A program made the position numbers and the translations under genes. Below the pieces are notes generated by a model. The model ran no database searches and was not told the origin of the DNA. It saw only the letters and a program-made list of their open reading frames with translations. 33,989 nt of DNA from a virus, in the IMG/VR virus record IMGVR_UViG_3300010391_001345, positions 1 through 33,989 of that record, one strand, 5' to 3'. Below, in pieces: positions 22,747 through 29,730 of the stretch (positions within the stretch are counted from its first letter, which is position 1; every line of letters starts with the position of its first letter).

Positions 22747-22808
22747 TGCTTCTCTCTCCTCTTTCCGTTCCCCTGCGGGGACTACCACGCAACCCCTTGC
22801 TGCGTGTG

Positions 22809-23702
22809 CTAACCAGCACTATCTGACGGTGCTGTGTTGTCGTTGCTAGCACCATCGCTTGCAAACGACTGGATTTCCTCTTCGGTCGGCGTCGCTTCCT
22901 CTAGCGGAGCTTCCGGTCCTTCCGGCCCGTACAATGGCTTCTCCAGAAGCTGCATTACGGCTGCAAAAGTAGGCTCGATCTTTCCGGGAACCGGCGCTCC
23001 ACGGACACGTGCGGAGTAGTACCGGTGGCGAGCGCTGTGTGCATACCACGCAGGGCCGCCTTTCAGTGTCTTACCCGCTTCAAGGTACAGAACGACGTCC
23101 ATGACGTTCCAGACTGTGCGCTGAAGCGTCTTGAACATCTTCGGATAACCTTCGATGTCACCTGTCAGGTCGTCCTTTTCGGTGTCTACACCGGCTGTCC
23201 AGACCTTCTGGCAACCGGGCCACGAGTGGATGCGCTCGATGATCTCACGAGTGGCGTTGGCAACAACACCCCAATCGGCCTGAGCTAAACCACGTCCACG
23301 CTCTTCCTGTGCGCGTCGCCTTTCGGCAAGAAGCATGTCCACGATAAAAGACAGGGAATCGATGGCAACCGTACGGAACGGGAAATTATTCTTTGCGATG
23401 TTCTCCTCGGCACGATTGATCTTCTCTGCCAGCATGATGCTGTCAGTGATGTCCCAGTAGAGGGTGTACGGGTCACGGCGAAGCGTACGAACACTGTTCT
23501 CCGCAGTCGGGTTGAAGTACAGGATCGGCTTCGGGAATGTGCCAATCATGGTCGTCTTTCCCGAACCTGCCTGCCCATAAAGCAGGAAAGTGTACTCTCG
23601 TACGCTGATTGTCGAGGCGGATTTCAGGTCAGGATCCCACGCCTCAGCATCAAACTCATATGGGTTGAATAGCGGGTTGTTGTAGTTGATTATCGCGCCC
23701 AT
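22809..23702 (-). CDS. Sak4-like / AAA_24 RecA-fold ATPase
   Basis: 297 residues from an ATG at 23702 with AAAGGAG upstream. Walker A is GQAGSGKT (43-50), and Walker B is TVAIDSLSFI (Asp115). A Gln/Trp-rich region (QADWGVVANATREIIERIH) and VDTEKDD follow. The C-terminal 60 residues are acidic and Pro-rich. This is the layout of phage Sak4 single-strand annealing ATPases, which promote annealing or strand exchange together with a DUF669/SSB-type protein, encoded next. It probably serves recombination-dependent replication. Confidence 0.8.
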   Translation of the reverse strand: MGAIINYNNPLFNPYEFDAEAWDPDLKSASTISVREYTFLLYGQAGSGKTTMIGTFPKPILYFNPTAENSVRTLRRDPYTLYWDITDSIMLAEKINRAEENIAKNNFPFRTVAIDSLSFIVDMLLAERRRAQEERGRGLAQADWGVVANATREIIERIHSWPGCQKVWTAGVDTEKDDLTGDIEGYPKMFKTLQRTVWNVMDVVLYLEAGKTLKGGPAWYAHSARHRYYSARVRGAPVPGKIEPTFAAVMQLLEKPLYGPEGPEAPLEEATPTEEEIQSFASDGASNDNTAPSDSAG

Positions 23703-23742
23703 TGAATCTCCTTTGCGACCCCTTGTCGCAAGCTCCAGAAAA

Positions 23743-24195
23743 CTAGCGGCACCCCTTGTGCACGCTTCCGAACGTCCAAAGCCCTCCGCCGACGCTGAAC
23801 TTGTTCGGCTGGGGCTGCTTGAATGTCACTTGGCCAGTACCACAGTCAATGACTGCACCTGTAGCACGTAGAAAATCGAGTCCGATCAAGTTGCGTGGAG
23901 GGTCAATAATAGGTACGGCCGCACCAATGGTGGCAGTGTGCCCTCCTACAGTAAGCGTGACAGGTAAGATGTAGCACCGAACGTGTTCATTGCTCGGCGT
24001 CACAGCCATCTCAATCTTGCCGTGCTTGGGGCGACCAGCGAAAAGAAAAACGCTCGGAGCACCCAACTTGTTCGCGAGATCGTGGCGCAATACCGTTCGT
24101 TCCGATCCCGAAATCCTACCCGTGGCCTTGAACTCGCCACACGGCGTTCGCGCGGTAAACGGCTTGTCTATTGTTGTTTTCGGGAGCTTGTTCAT
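23743..24195 (-). CDS. retropepsin-fold protein lacking the catalytic Asp motif
   Basis: 150 residues from an ATG at 24195 with AAGGG seven bases upstream. The C-terminal half (LPVTLTVGGHTATIGAAVPI, then LIGLDFLRATGAVIDCGTG and QVTF) follows the second half of clan AA aspartic proteases. The upstream ERTVLRHDLANKLGAP fits the helix that follows the catalytic D-T/S-G. At the expected DTG the sequence reads GRISGSE, so the nucleophilic Asp is missing. The fold may be kept for binding. The protein sits in a recombination operon, overlapping the 47-residue gene by four bases. Confidence 0.55.
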   Translation of the reverse strand: MNKLPKTTIDKPFTARTPCGEFKATGRISGSERTVLRHDLANKLGAPSVFLFAGRPKHGKIEMAVTPSNEHVRCYILPVTLTVGGHTATIGAAVPIIDPPRNLIGLDFLRATGAVIDCGTGQVTFKQPQPNKFSVGGGLWTFGSVHKGCR

Positions 24196-24335
24196 CGCAC
24201 GTCCCTTGTCTCGCTGCCGGACAGCGCTACTACGAACATTACTGGACCACCAAGTTCAGGTACGTCATAGAAACGGAGGAATGGTTGTCCAAAGCGTCGT
24301 CTCACGCTGCTCTCGAACGCTTCGTGTGTTGTCAC
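24192..24335 (-). CDS. 47-residue hypothetical protein
   Basis: A GTG at 24335 opens 47 codons ending in TGA that overlaps the next ATG (ATGA). The frame is the continuation of the nuclease gene after its TGA. The sequence (RRRFGQPFLRFYDVPELGG, then PVMFVVALSGSETRDVR) has clean codon usage and a beta-stranded look. Upstream of the GTG the ribosome binding site is poor, so it may be translated by re-initiation. Function unknown. Confidence 0.5.
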   Translation of the reverse strand: MTTHEAFESSVRRRFGQPFLRFYDVPELGGPVMFVVALSGSETRDVR

Positions 24336-24353
24336 GAATAGCTTCGACTCGCA

Positions 24354-25352
24354 TCACTTCTCGCTCCAGTCCATCCCACCGAAAATCTTTGGGGCTTCCG
24401 GGTCGGTAGGATCGGGTACCGGCTCGATAGTGCCTTCTGAGCCGTAGACTTCTTCTAGAGCACCTACATTATTCAGATTAGAAGTGATCTGGTCCTTACA
24501 CAGATCAAAATACGCGCATTTAAAGCCCGAATTGCATCCCGTAAGATTACGCGGCCAACCCAACTTCTCCGCAATGGGCTGTATCTCCAGCAATGCTTTG
24601 ATGGCGTCAACGTGCATCTGAATGTTGCGCGGACGAAGCCGGAAAACCAACCGCTCAAACTTAGGTGTCTTCGTTTTGACAATCAAGTTGATGATCAGCC
24701 CCTTGACTTGATTGCCCCACCTCTTCTGCGCCAACCACAGCAACCCAAGGATTTCACCCTGCATTGCCCAGTCAGTCACGCTGTCGTCCAATGCACGTGC
24801 TGTTTTGTGATCAACGACCCAGATACCGTCCAACCTCTTGATAGCCAAGTCCATCCGACAGGTGTAGTTGAACGGCGTATCGGTCTGGAGCATTTCTTCG
24901 ACCGCAACTATCTCTGTTCCCGGCGCGAAGAAATCGTCGGGACGGCTGATGACGTTGCCTTTCGAGTCCTTGATGACCTTACCGCCCGCCTGCCAGTAAT
25001 AGAGATAGGCTTCCATGAGCCGCATGACTTCTTCAACAGCCTTTTCGTACCCGTTGATGCGGCAGACCTCGATCATCTTGTCGATTTGCTCACTCGGATC
25101 TTGTCCAAGCGGTGTCGAGTACCATGTGGCTAGAATTTCATGCAGCAACGTCCCAATGGCGAGTGCTGGAGAGTAGAAACGGTCTACCTTGAGTTGCTCT
25201 GAGAGGTGATACTTGTACCAGCACTGGAATCTCGTAGCGAAGGTGTGCCACCCGTACGGGGTGCCACCACCCTTTCGCCCGAGAGTTTCGAGCAGCTTGT
25301 CCAATGGCGGGCGTTCCGCCGAGACCTGACGGTCAATATTGAAACCGGCCAT
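24354..25352 (-). CDS. RecB/Cas4-like PD-(D/E)XK nuclease with four-Cys cluster
   Basis: 332 residues from an ATG at 25352 with GGAAG upstream. A GTG at 25376 would fall inside the second 5' hairpin. Core motifs are GTLLHEIL (His71), MDLAIKR (Asp168), VVDHKTA (Asp181 and Lys183) and QGEILGLLWL. Cys44 near the N-terminus plus C273, C279 and C285 near the C-terminus are placed like the iron-sulfur cluster of Cas4 and AddB nucleases. It probably resects DNA ends as the nuclease partner of the Sak4-like and DUF669 proteins encoded downstream. It is the first gene after the promoter at 25478-25507. Confidence 0.85.
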   Translation of the reverse strand: MAGFNIDRQVSAERPPLDKLLETLGRKGGGTPYGWHTFATRFQCWYKYHLSEQLKVDRFYSPALAIGTLLHEILATWYSTPLGQDPSEQIDKMIEVCRINGYEKAVEEVMRLMEAYLYYWQAGGKVIKDSKGNVISRPDDFFAPGTEIVAVEEMLQTDTPFNYTCRMDLAIKRLDGIWVVDHKTARALDDSVTDWAMQGEILGLLWLAQKRWGNQVKGLIINLIVKTKTPKFERLVFRLRPRNIQMHVDAIKALLEIQPIAEKLGWPRNLTGCNSGFKCAYFDLCKDQITSNLNNVGALEEVYGSEGTIEPVPDPTDPEAPKIFGGMDWSEK

Positions 25353-25373
25353 ATTCTCTTCCGCCGACGGCAC

Positions 25374-25405
25374 CACGGGCCTCGTGTCCCCTTGGCCCTT
25401 ACGTG
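25374..25405 (-). promoter_or_regulatory. 5'-leader hairpin 2 of a tandem pair
   Basis: On the minus strand: CAC, unpaired GTAA, 5-bp stem GGGCC/GGCCC, a loop containing AAGGGGACA, then GTG closing on the CAC. It ends 21 bases before the nuclease ATG. It shares bulge, loop core and outer pairs with the hairpin at 25429-25458, while two stem pairs differ in a compensating way. Confidence 0.6.
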
Positions 25406-25428
25406 GTTCGTCGCTTTTGTCGGCTTCT

Positions 25429-25458
25429 CACAGGTCGTTGTCCCCTGACCTTTACGTG
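25429..25458 (-). promoter_or_regulatory. 5'-leader hairpin 1 of a tandem pair
   Basis: On the minus strand: CAC, unpaired GTAA, 5-bp stem AGGTC/GACCT, a loop AGGGGACAAC, then GTG closing on the CAC. It lies about 13 bases behind the predicted transcription start (about 25471) and 55 bases from the start of the second hairpin. Confidence 0.6.
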
Positions 25459-25477
25459 AGCTTGCCGAACTGGAAGG

Positions 25478-25507
25478 ACTCTACCCGAGAATAAGGAGGG
25501 CTGTCAA
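25478..25507 (-). promoter_or_regulatory. promoter TTGACA-N18-TAGAGT
   Basis: Minus strand: -35 TTGACA (25507-25502), 18-base spacer, -10 TAGAGT (25483-25478). It lies between the sigma-like gene and the nuclease gene, with a predicted leader of about 120 bases holding two hairpins. It should drive the recombination operon. Confidence 0.7.
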
Positions 25508-25541
25508 TACCTTTTCGGCGTCGGACATTGTCTACGCGAAA

Positions 25542-25787
25542 CTACTTTCGTGGGGCGCAACGCAGTTTGCGTAGGGCCTTTTGCTCAATTTCCCGAATAC
25601 GTTCGCGGGCAGCACCGAAGTCCTGCGCGACCTCGTCTAACGAGTGCTCACTAGCCACCCCGAGGCCAAAGCGCATACGCAGAATCTTCTGCTCCTTCGG
25701 CGTGAGGGTGTTCAGGACGGCGCCAACACGCTCGTTCAGGTCACCTAGACCCGCTAGGACATTCTTCGTGTGGGCTATTGCACTCAT
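25542..25787 (-). CDS. stand-alone sigma-70 region 4-like protein
   Basis: 81 residues from an ATG at 25787 with GAGG six bases upstream. Residues about 26-78 reproduce sigma region 4: [16 protein letters not shown], then [10 protein letters not shown] and [15 protein letters not shown], the helix-turn-helix that reads the -35 box. Regions 1 to 3 are missing, so it cannot act as a full sigma factor. It could instead bind RNA polymerase or the -35 element as an anti-sigma, appropriator or repressor. It lies just before a TTGACA promoter. Confidence 0.8.
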   Translation of the reverse strand: MSAIAHTKNVLAGLGDLNERVGAVLNTLTPKEQKILRMRFGLGVASEHSLDEVAQDFGAARERIREIEQKALRKLRCAPRK

Positions 25788-25795
25788 GAGCGGCC

Positions 25796-26323
25796 TCAAT
25801 TAAGCACCCTCAACCCGAGCAGCACGACCCCACCTGTCACCAGCCCTGTCACCACAAAGCGCAGCAAGGCCACAACCACACGATGCTTGAATTCGGCCTT
25901 CTGGCGGGTTTCCAGACGCCGCAGCGCTTCCCAGTCGCGGAGAGTCATTTTGGCGGTGTACCAGCGTGTCCGTACAATTTCCCATAGCAGGTACTCTTTG
26001 AAAAACCACGCTTCCTGCTTTGGCAGCCACTCTGCTAGACGCTTGCCATGCTCCTCACGCGTCTCACCTTCCTCTCTTCGCGGTTCGGTAGGCCCTGATG
26101 GCATTACCGGCTCTGTGCCGGGATTTGGTGGCGGACTAGCTACGTCACTGGCCGGATGCAGCTTGGCATAGGCTGCTTCGTACAGCGTTGCCCAGTCACG
26201 GATAGCTGCCTTGAAAGCATCAGCATCCTTGAAGCTGTTAATGTCAGGTGCTTCCGGCAGACCCTCCTTGTCCAACTTCGGCAGTTCCTTTGGGGGTACC
26301 GTCTCCGTCTTCTCCTCGCTCAT
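25796..26323 (-). CDS. hypothetical protein with C-terminal membrane segment
   Basis: 175 residues from an ATG at 26323 with GGGAG upstream. The N-terminus is Pro/Glu/Lys-rich and probably disordered, with two helical parts ([20 protein letters not shown]; Trp-rich [19 protein letters not shown]). The last 25 residues are hydrophobic ([10 protein letters not shown], then [15 protein letters not shown]). This again gives a tail-anchored design, like the proteins at 0.3-4.3 kb. Function unknown. Confidence 0.65.
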   Translation of the reverse strand: MSEEKTETVPPKELPKLDKEGLPEAPDINSFKDADAFKAAIRDWATLYEAAYAKLHPASDVASPPPNPGTEPVMPSGPTEPRREEGETREEHGKRLAEWLPKQEAWFFKEYLLWEIVRTRWYTAKMTLRDWEALRRLETRQKAEFKHRVVVALLRFVVTGLVTGGVVLLGLRVLN

Positions 26324-26741
26324 CGAATTCTCCCTTTTCTAGATTTCTGAAGCGGTCTACATCGACAGGATTTCCGTCCGGAAGACCTTGTAACGCATCA
26401 CTGACGTACTCGTCAATGTCATCCAATGGTACGACAGGTAAAGGCTGCCCTCGCCGTTCATGAATACGTTCAATCTTAGCTGCCTGTCTCTTGAAGAAGG
26501 CGTAAGCTACGTCGAGCGGAAGCGCGAAACGACGATGGTCGCCGTTTGGCCCGTGAATGCCATACCAGAACTCCACACCGTCTCCACGAATCACCGTGAA
26601 CATGTGCGGATCGCGCCAACCACTGTGACGAGCACGCACTTTCTTCGTGCTTACATCACGCTCGTAAGGACGGGGCTCTTCCGGCGGCGGGCGCCGCTCG
26701 TCAAACCGCTCCAAAGCGCTTCTGCTTTCTAATTTGTGCAT
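26244..26741 (-). CDS. hypothetical protein, start uncertain
   Basis: About 165 residues if read from the ATG at 26741. No good ribosome binding site is visible, and the start could be later. A core (HMFTVIRGDGVEFWYGIHGPN then HRRFALPLDVAYAFFKRQA) looks like a beta sheet followed by a helix. The C-terminal 25 residues lie in an 80-base overlap with the next gene and are Gly/Asp-rich, so the true C-terminus may be functionally unimportant. No family recognised. Confidence 0.5.
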   Translation of the reverse strand: MHKLESRSALERFDERRPPPEEPRPYERDVSTKKVRARHSGWRDPHMFTVIRGDGVEFWYGIHGPNGDHRRFALPLDVAYAFFKRQAAKIERIHERRGQPLPVVPLDDIDEYVSDALQGLPDGNPVDVDRFRNLEKGEFDERGEDGDGTPKGTAEVGQGGSAGST

Positions 26742-26946
26742 ACAAGCGTGTACGCGCACAAATCTTGGCATAACGCGCCCGCTCACGAGCACGTACACAA
26801 TTTTCGTTGTAGCAATACAACCCCTTGCCTGGATGCAGCGGTACGAAAGTACATTTACAGGCAGCGCACGTTTTCAGCTTCGTGACCGAAGCCGGAACCG
26901 CTACCAATTCGCCCAGCGATCCGCCTAACGTAGCGACTGCTATCAT
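26701..26946 (-). CDS. small zinc-finger-like basic protein
   Basis: 81 residues from an ATG at 26946, with AGGAG eight bases upstream, overlapping the previous stop (ATGA). It contains CAACKC and, 13 residues on, CYNENC, giving a four-Cys zinc site, followed by a basic helix (RARERARYAKICARTRLYAQ). It is likely to bind nucleic acid. The exact family is not recognised. Confidence 0.6.
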   Translation of the reverse strand: MIAVATLGGSLGELVAVPASVTKLKTCAACKCTFVPLHPGKGLYCYNENCVRARERARYAKICARTRLYAQIRKQKRFGAV

Positions 26947-27176
26947 GAAGCATCTCCTAGGAGTTGATTGATTTCTTTCGCGAGATGTGCAGCATCGTTA
27001 TCGCCATTCGCTTCCAGAGCACGCAAGATAAGTCTGGCATCATGTAGGATTTTTCTTGCAGCGGTATTCTGTCGAATCAAAGCGCGTACCTGTGAAGCTC
27101 TAAGCACAACCGTTCCCAGGTAAATATCCGTGTGCTCGGCTATGTAGTCTTCAGTCAAGTTTTCTGGAGTATCCAC
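26943..27176 (-). CDS. small helical hypothetical protein
   Basis: 77 residues from a GTG at 27176, with GAGG six bases upstream, 13 bases after the helicase stop. It is mainly helical (SQVRALIRQNTAARKILHDA and ALEANGDNDAAHLAKEINQL) and acidic. No motif is recognised. It is co-transcribed with the SNF2 gene. Confidence 0.6.
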   Translation of the reverse strand: MDTPENLTEDYIAEHTDIYLGTVVLRASQVRALIRQNTAARKILHDARLILRALEANGDNDAAHLAKEINQLLGDAS

Positions 27177-27189
27177 GTAGCACCTCGAT

Positions 27190-29667
27190 TCAATCGTCTC
27201 TCCCCGCCAAGTCAAAACTGCGTTGGATCATGCCCAAAATCGACTTGGCGATTTCCTTGTCACGCAGTGTATCACGAGATTGCAACCCACTGACATCCGC
27301 CATCATCTGCTGGTCACCTTCCAACGACTTCCCGAGTGCAGCGGCCATTCCCGCCTTCCCCCATAGGGCATCCACAATATGCGCCTCGATAGTGTCATCG
27401 GCAACTAGCCAGTAGGTTATGCAAGGTTGGGTCTGACCGCTACGGAAAACGCGCGCTTCCGCCTGCGACATGTCAGCGGCCGTCCAGGAAAGCTCTGCCT
27501 GGATCGTGATGCGGGCGCGAGTCAGGTCGATAGCAAAACCACTTGCCGACATCGTGCTGATGAACTTGTTAGCTGCACCACTCTTGAAAAGGTCGATTTT
27601 CTCGTCGCGCTTCTTACGGGACTCCTCGCCTGTAACGACTACCGCGTCCGAGTAGGGCTTCCCTATCGCTTCCGCCACGTCGCGGTGCCACGTCCAAACA
27701 ACAACAGGTTCGCCGCAGGAACGGATGAGTTCCTGCACAGAATGCACTTTCGCTCGTCCAACGAGACGCCGCAGCATGTTAACCTGCTGCATACTTTCGG
27801 CACCGCGCAAGTCGGCCTTTTCAAGTGCTTTCAGCACCTCGCGGATGTCCACCGCAAGCCTGTTGTACTCCTCGCGCTGCTCGTCCGACAATGTTACGAC
27901 ACATCTCTCGCGGGTGATAGGCGGGATAGTCATAGCTACTTCCTGCCACGACCGCGCGAACATTACCTCAGACAAACGACTTCGTAGCTCAGGCACATTA
28001 GAGGGATCGCCTAGTACAACGCCATGCTCGCCTTGCTGCGCCCCGGCGTACTTAAACATCCAATCTCGCCACCCTCCCCATCCACCGGGGTTAATCACGC
28101 CAAGAATGCCATACAGGTTAGCGAGGTGCTTGAGAATTGGCGTGCCAGTCAACGCAACGTTGCGGATGTACGGAGAGCAATTGGCTAAGACAGAAGCCCC
28201 CTGCGAACGCTGTGCTTTCGGATTGATGTAGTAGTGTGCTTCGTCGAAAATGACCCAATCCGGCCTGATTGCCGCAAGGTCGTTCCCGCCGCGTGTGCGC
28301 AATAGTTCCGGGTTGACAATGTAAATATCAGCATCTGCAACCAGTTGTGCTCCGGTCTTCGCGTGGCCGCGAACAATCTGAATCTTCGCGCGAGTGGTAG
28401 CGTCAACCGGATCGTTGTTTTGGGGATCCACCCATGTTGTAGGTGATTTAGGATCCCACAAGGCCAGATCGCCGTAAGCGTTCTGAAGTTCCTTGATCCA
28501 GACCTTGAACGCGACGAGCGGCGAGACAATGACGCCGCGTCCCCAGCCGACGGCGACAAGAGCAGTACGTGTCTTTCCGCAGTTATGGACTACAATGCCG
28601 TTAGCTACAAAGTTGTGGTATGGACTGTCCATCACAACATCAAAAACAACCGTTTTACCGTCCGAGCGCACCGAAGCTACTTTGTCAGGCTTTGGGAAGA
28701 AGCAAACTTCTCCACCTTTTCCGGCGAAGCCTTTCAGGCGTCGATACACCCTGTGCAAGCGCATGTGAGTTGCAACGTCGACTAGTTCCAGATTCTCTAC
28801 ACGGTTATCCGCGCGGTTTCCGTTGACATGATGCACCTGCTCATTCGGGAAGAGATGTCTCCCAAAAAAACGCTCCATAACGAGAATGTGCTCATATACC
28901 TGCCTATCCTTACCTGCCCTCGGGTGGTTTACGCATCGCACACGGATGTAACCGTCTTTGTCTAGTGTGCGTGCATACTGTTCCTTGTAAACATGCCGTT
29001 GGGGTACCCATGAAGTGTGCAGCCCGCCACAAATTTCACATGCTGGAATTCCGTTCGTCCAGACCTCCACTCCCGGAGAAAGTGCTTCGACTGCACACCA
29101 ACTACCATCAGTCAGCCCGACCTCGTGATCAGGCGTGAGGCGTAGAACTTTTCCAGAAGCAAGTTCGAGCCTTACTACAGGCCGTACCCCAACGTACGCG
29201 ATGTCCAACATACGATGAAGGCGAAGCTCATCTCCACAAAGCGCCCGCAAGTAGGTAGGAATGGTAGGGTCCCACCCACCCGTTTTGTAACCACAACCCA
29301 CGTGGTGCGTTTTGTTGTAAACTTCTATTAGTCTGTAAGGCCGTCCCATCCCTCCACGGTTCACTCGTACGACAGCATCTCCCTCGACACAACCCATCGC
29401 CAGCGCCAGCAACGTCCCGCGTCTGTCCGCGCAGAACTTGGCAGCCTCGCGCTGGTAGGGTCTTAGTGCGTCATCGGGAACGTCGATGACGTGCTCTTCG
29501 GGTGGAGCCGGAAACTGCTTTCGCGTCTCTTCGGACAAGAGGGGCCACATCGAGCGATGGATCTTCACCAGCCCAGTGTTGCCGACCTGCCGGACGCCGG
29601 GCACACCGTTCAGTTCCGTCAGCGCGGACGGCTGCACCCGTTGCAACCAGTCGAACTCCCACTTCAT
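27190..29667 (-). CDS. SNF2-type superfamily 2 helicase, interrupted by an intein in the P-loop
   Basis: 825 residues, 555 after splicing, from an ATG at 29667. A TTG at 29730 coincides with the -35 box and is rejected. After a short N-terminal region, RPYQREAAKF is the Q-like motif. Walker A is split as LLALAMG/CGKTRTALV by the intein. DEAH is in VIFDEAHYYIN, motif III in VALTGTPILKHLAN, and motif VI in QAEARVFRSGQTQPC. This is the SNF2/RapA-like family of DNA translocases common in phage replication modules. The helicase cannot bind ATP until the intein is removed, so splicing controls activity directly. Confidence 0.9.
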   Translation of the reverse strand: MKWEFDWLQRVQPSALTELNGVPGVRQVGNTGLVKIHRSMWPLLSEETRKQFPAPPEEHVIDVPDDALRPYQREAAKFCADRRGTLLALAMGCVEGDAVVRVNRGGMGRPYRLIEVYNKTHHVGCGYKTGGWDPTIPTYLRALCGDELRLHRMLDIAYVGVRPVVRLELASGKVLRLTPDHEVGLTDGSWCAVEALSPGVEVWTNGIPACEICGGLHTSWVPQRHVYKEQYARTLDKDGYIRVRCVNHPRAGKDRQVYEHILVMERFFGRHLFPNEQVHHVNGNRADNRVENLELVDVATHMRLHRVYRRLKGFAGKGGEVCFFPKPDKVASVRSDGKTVVFDVVMDSPYHNFVANGIVVHNCGKTRTALVAVGWGRGVIVSPLVAFKVWIKELQNAYGDLALWDPKSPTTWVDPQNNDPVDATTRAKIQIVRGHAKTGAQLVADADIYIVNPELLRTRGGNDLAAIRPDWVIFDEAHYYINPKAQRSQGASVLANCSPYIRNVALTGTPILKHLANLYGILGVINPGGWGGWRDWMFKYAGAQQGEHGVVLGDPSNVPELRSRLSEVMFARSWQEVAMTIPPITRERCVVTLSDEQREEYNRLAVDIREVLKALEKADLRGAESMQQVNMLRRLVGRAKVHSVQELIRSCGEPVVVWTWHRDVAEAIGKPYSDAVVVTGEESRKKRDEKIDLFKSGAANKFISTMSASGFAIDLTRARITIQAELSWTAADMSQAEARVFRSGQTQPCITYWLVADDTIEAHIVDALWGKAGMAAALGKSLEGDQQMMADVSGLQSRDTLRDKEIAKSILGMIQRSFDLAGRDD
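28582..29391 (-). mobile_element. intein in SNF2 helicase with HNH endonuclease
   Basis: 270 residues from CVEGDAVVRVNRGG to NFVANGIVVHN, placed inside Walker A (AMG/CGKT). Cys1, block B LTPDHEV, block F SPYHNFVANG and the terminal His-Asn are intact. The +1 residue is Cys. An HNH-type endonuclease is inserted (EHILVMERFFGRHL, then VHHVNGNRADNRVENLEL), with CxxC (CEIC) just upstream. It should splice and home. Confidence 0.93.
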
Positions 29668-29701
29668 GCTACGCTCGAAAAGCTCCCTCTTCCGCAAACT
29701 G

Positions 29702-29730
29702 ATTCTAACAGGAGGTAGGCGTACAGTCAA
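29702..29730 (-). promoter_or_regulatory. promoter TTGACT-N17-TAGAAT
   Basis: Minus strand: -35 TTGACT (29730-29725), 17-base spacer, -10 TAGAAT (29707-29702). It lies between the DUF3987-type gene stop and the helicase ATG at 29667. Its -35 box overlaps the end of the upstream gene. Confidence 0.65.

Noticed and set aside
22269-22849. Several plus-strand frames of 108-148 residues
   Set aside because: They are antisense to the DUF669-type gene and arise from its Pro/Ala-rich tail and GC-rich codons.
29668-29730. TTG start for the SNF2 helicase at 29730
   Set aside because: The TTG is part of the -35 box and the predicted transcript begins near 29695, so translation must start later, at 29667.
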